NCBI GenBank assembly: GCA_964407285.1
Contig: CAYOVG010000421.1
Span: forward strand, 1 to 5,342
Reading direction: 5' to 3'
DNA length: 5,342 nucleotides
Source of the DNA: CAYOVG01 sp964407285
GTDB taxonomy: Bacteria; Desulfobacterota; Syntrophobacteria; Syntrophobacterales; Syntrophobacteraceae
Positions 5,216 through 5,342 of this stretch are shown one piece after another. The first letter of the stretch is position 1, and each line of letters begins with the position of its first letter. Made by a program: the position numbers and the translations under genes. The notes beneath the pieces were generated by a model. The model was not told where the DNA came from, did not search any database, and worked only from the letters and a program-made list of their open reading frames with translations.

Positions 5216-5342
5216 CTACTCGAATGTGATGGAGCCCTCTTCGTCGCCCGAGCTTCCGGCGAGCCGGAAGGGGATTTCGTACGTAAAGATCCCGTCGCGG
5301 TCGGTGTCCTTGATGTCCTGGTACTGCATTTTCGATGCGGCG
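5216..5342 (-). CDS. C-terminal end of a tail structural protein, probably the major tail (tube) protein
   Basis: The last 41 residues and a TAG stop are visible; the rest lies beyond the window. The readable sequence includes MQYQDIKDTDRDGIFTYEIP, FRLAGSSGDEEGSITFE. The alternation of charged, aromatic and small residues is beta-strand-like and ends in a short acidic tail. The gene immediately upstream of the chaperone pair in lambda-type tails is the major tail protein (V), which is the basis for the call. Forty-one residues are too few for a family assignment by eye. It could also be another structural protein such as a tail completion protein. Confidence 0.5.
   Translation of the reverse strand, partial: AASKMQYQDIKDTDRDGIFTYEIPFRLAGSSGDEEGSITFE

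Noticed and set aside
5201..5220. Rho-independent terminator after the 5216 stop codon
   Set aside because: Only a 4-bp GTAG/CTAC stem with a large loop can be drawn, and no T-run follows a stable stem.

Overview
The window is a piece of a bacteriophage or prophage tail gene cluster from a GC-rich bacterium, in draft sequence: there is a 10-N scaffold gap at 3900-3909. Every gene I can support lies on the minus strand, so transcription runs from high to low coordinates. The gene order matches the phage lambda tail module (V-G/GT-H-M-L-K-I/J), pointing to a long, non-contractile tail (siphovirus-like). The host cannot be named from this sequence. High GC, Gram-negative-phage-like tail tip proteins and abundant short intergenic repeats would fit a Desulfobacterota/Deltaproteobacteria-like genome, but that is a weak inference.

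Layout in transcription order. 5342-5216: C-terminal end of a structural gene, probably the major tail (tube) protein. 5215-4970: a purine-rich leader on the sense strand with no gene. 4969-4523: tail assembly chaperone (gpG-like). 4682-4185: an overlapping -1 frame that continues the chaperone as a gpGT-like fusion. It has no standard start codon of its own, and a canonical T TTT TTC slippery heptamer lies at 4685-4679. 4184-3935: non-coding, with a 22-bp tandem repeat, a G-quadruplex motif and a heptamer repeat. 3934-2874: tape measure protein, interrupted by the gap so that most of its N-terminal part is missing. 2873-2772: octamer repeats. 2771-2304: gpM-like tail tip protein. 2249-1629: gpL-like tail tip protein with a four-cysteine C-terminus. 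1636-1211: NlpC/P60 peptidase (gpK-like), overlapping L by 8 nt. 1210-970: non-coding, with octamer repeats. 969-1: N-terminal part of a large central tail tip protein (gpI/gpJ-like), running off the window.

Together these genes would make and assemble the distal tail. The tube protein polymerises around the tape measure with help from the chaperone pair. M, L and J form the tip complex, and the K-like peptidase acts in tip assembly or at the cell wall during infection. I see nothing outside a tail module.

The unusual part is what lies between the genes. Lambda-type tail operons are normally tightly packed, yet here several junctions carry different low-complexity or tandem repeats. Some form G-quadruplex motifs on the mRNA strand. 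Two octamer arrays lie in opposite orientation on either side of M-L-K. The 22-bp array repeats the 3' end of the T frame, including its stop codon, so that all three reading frames end in nearly the same C-terminal peptide.
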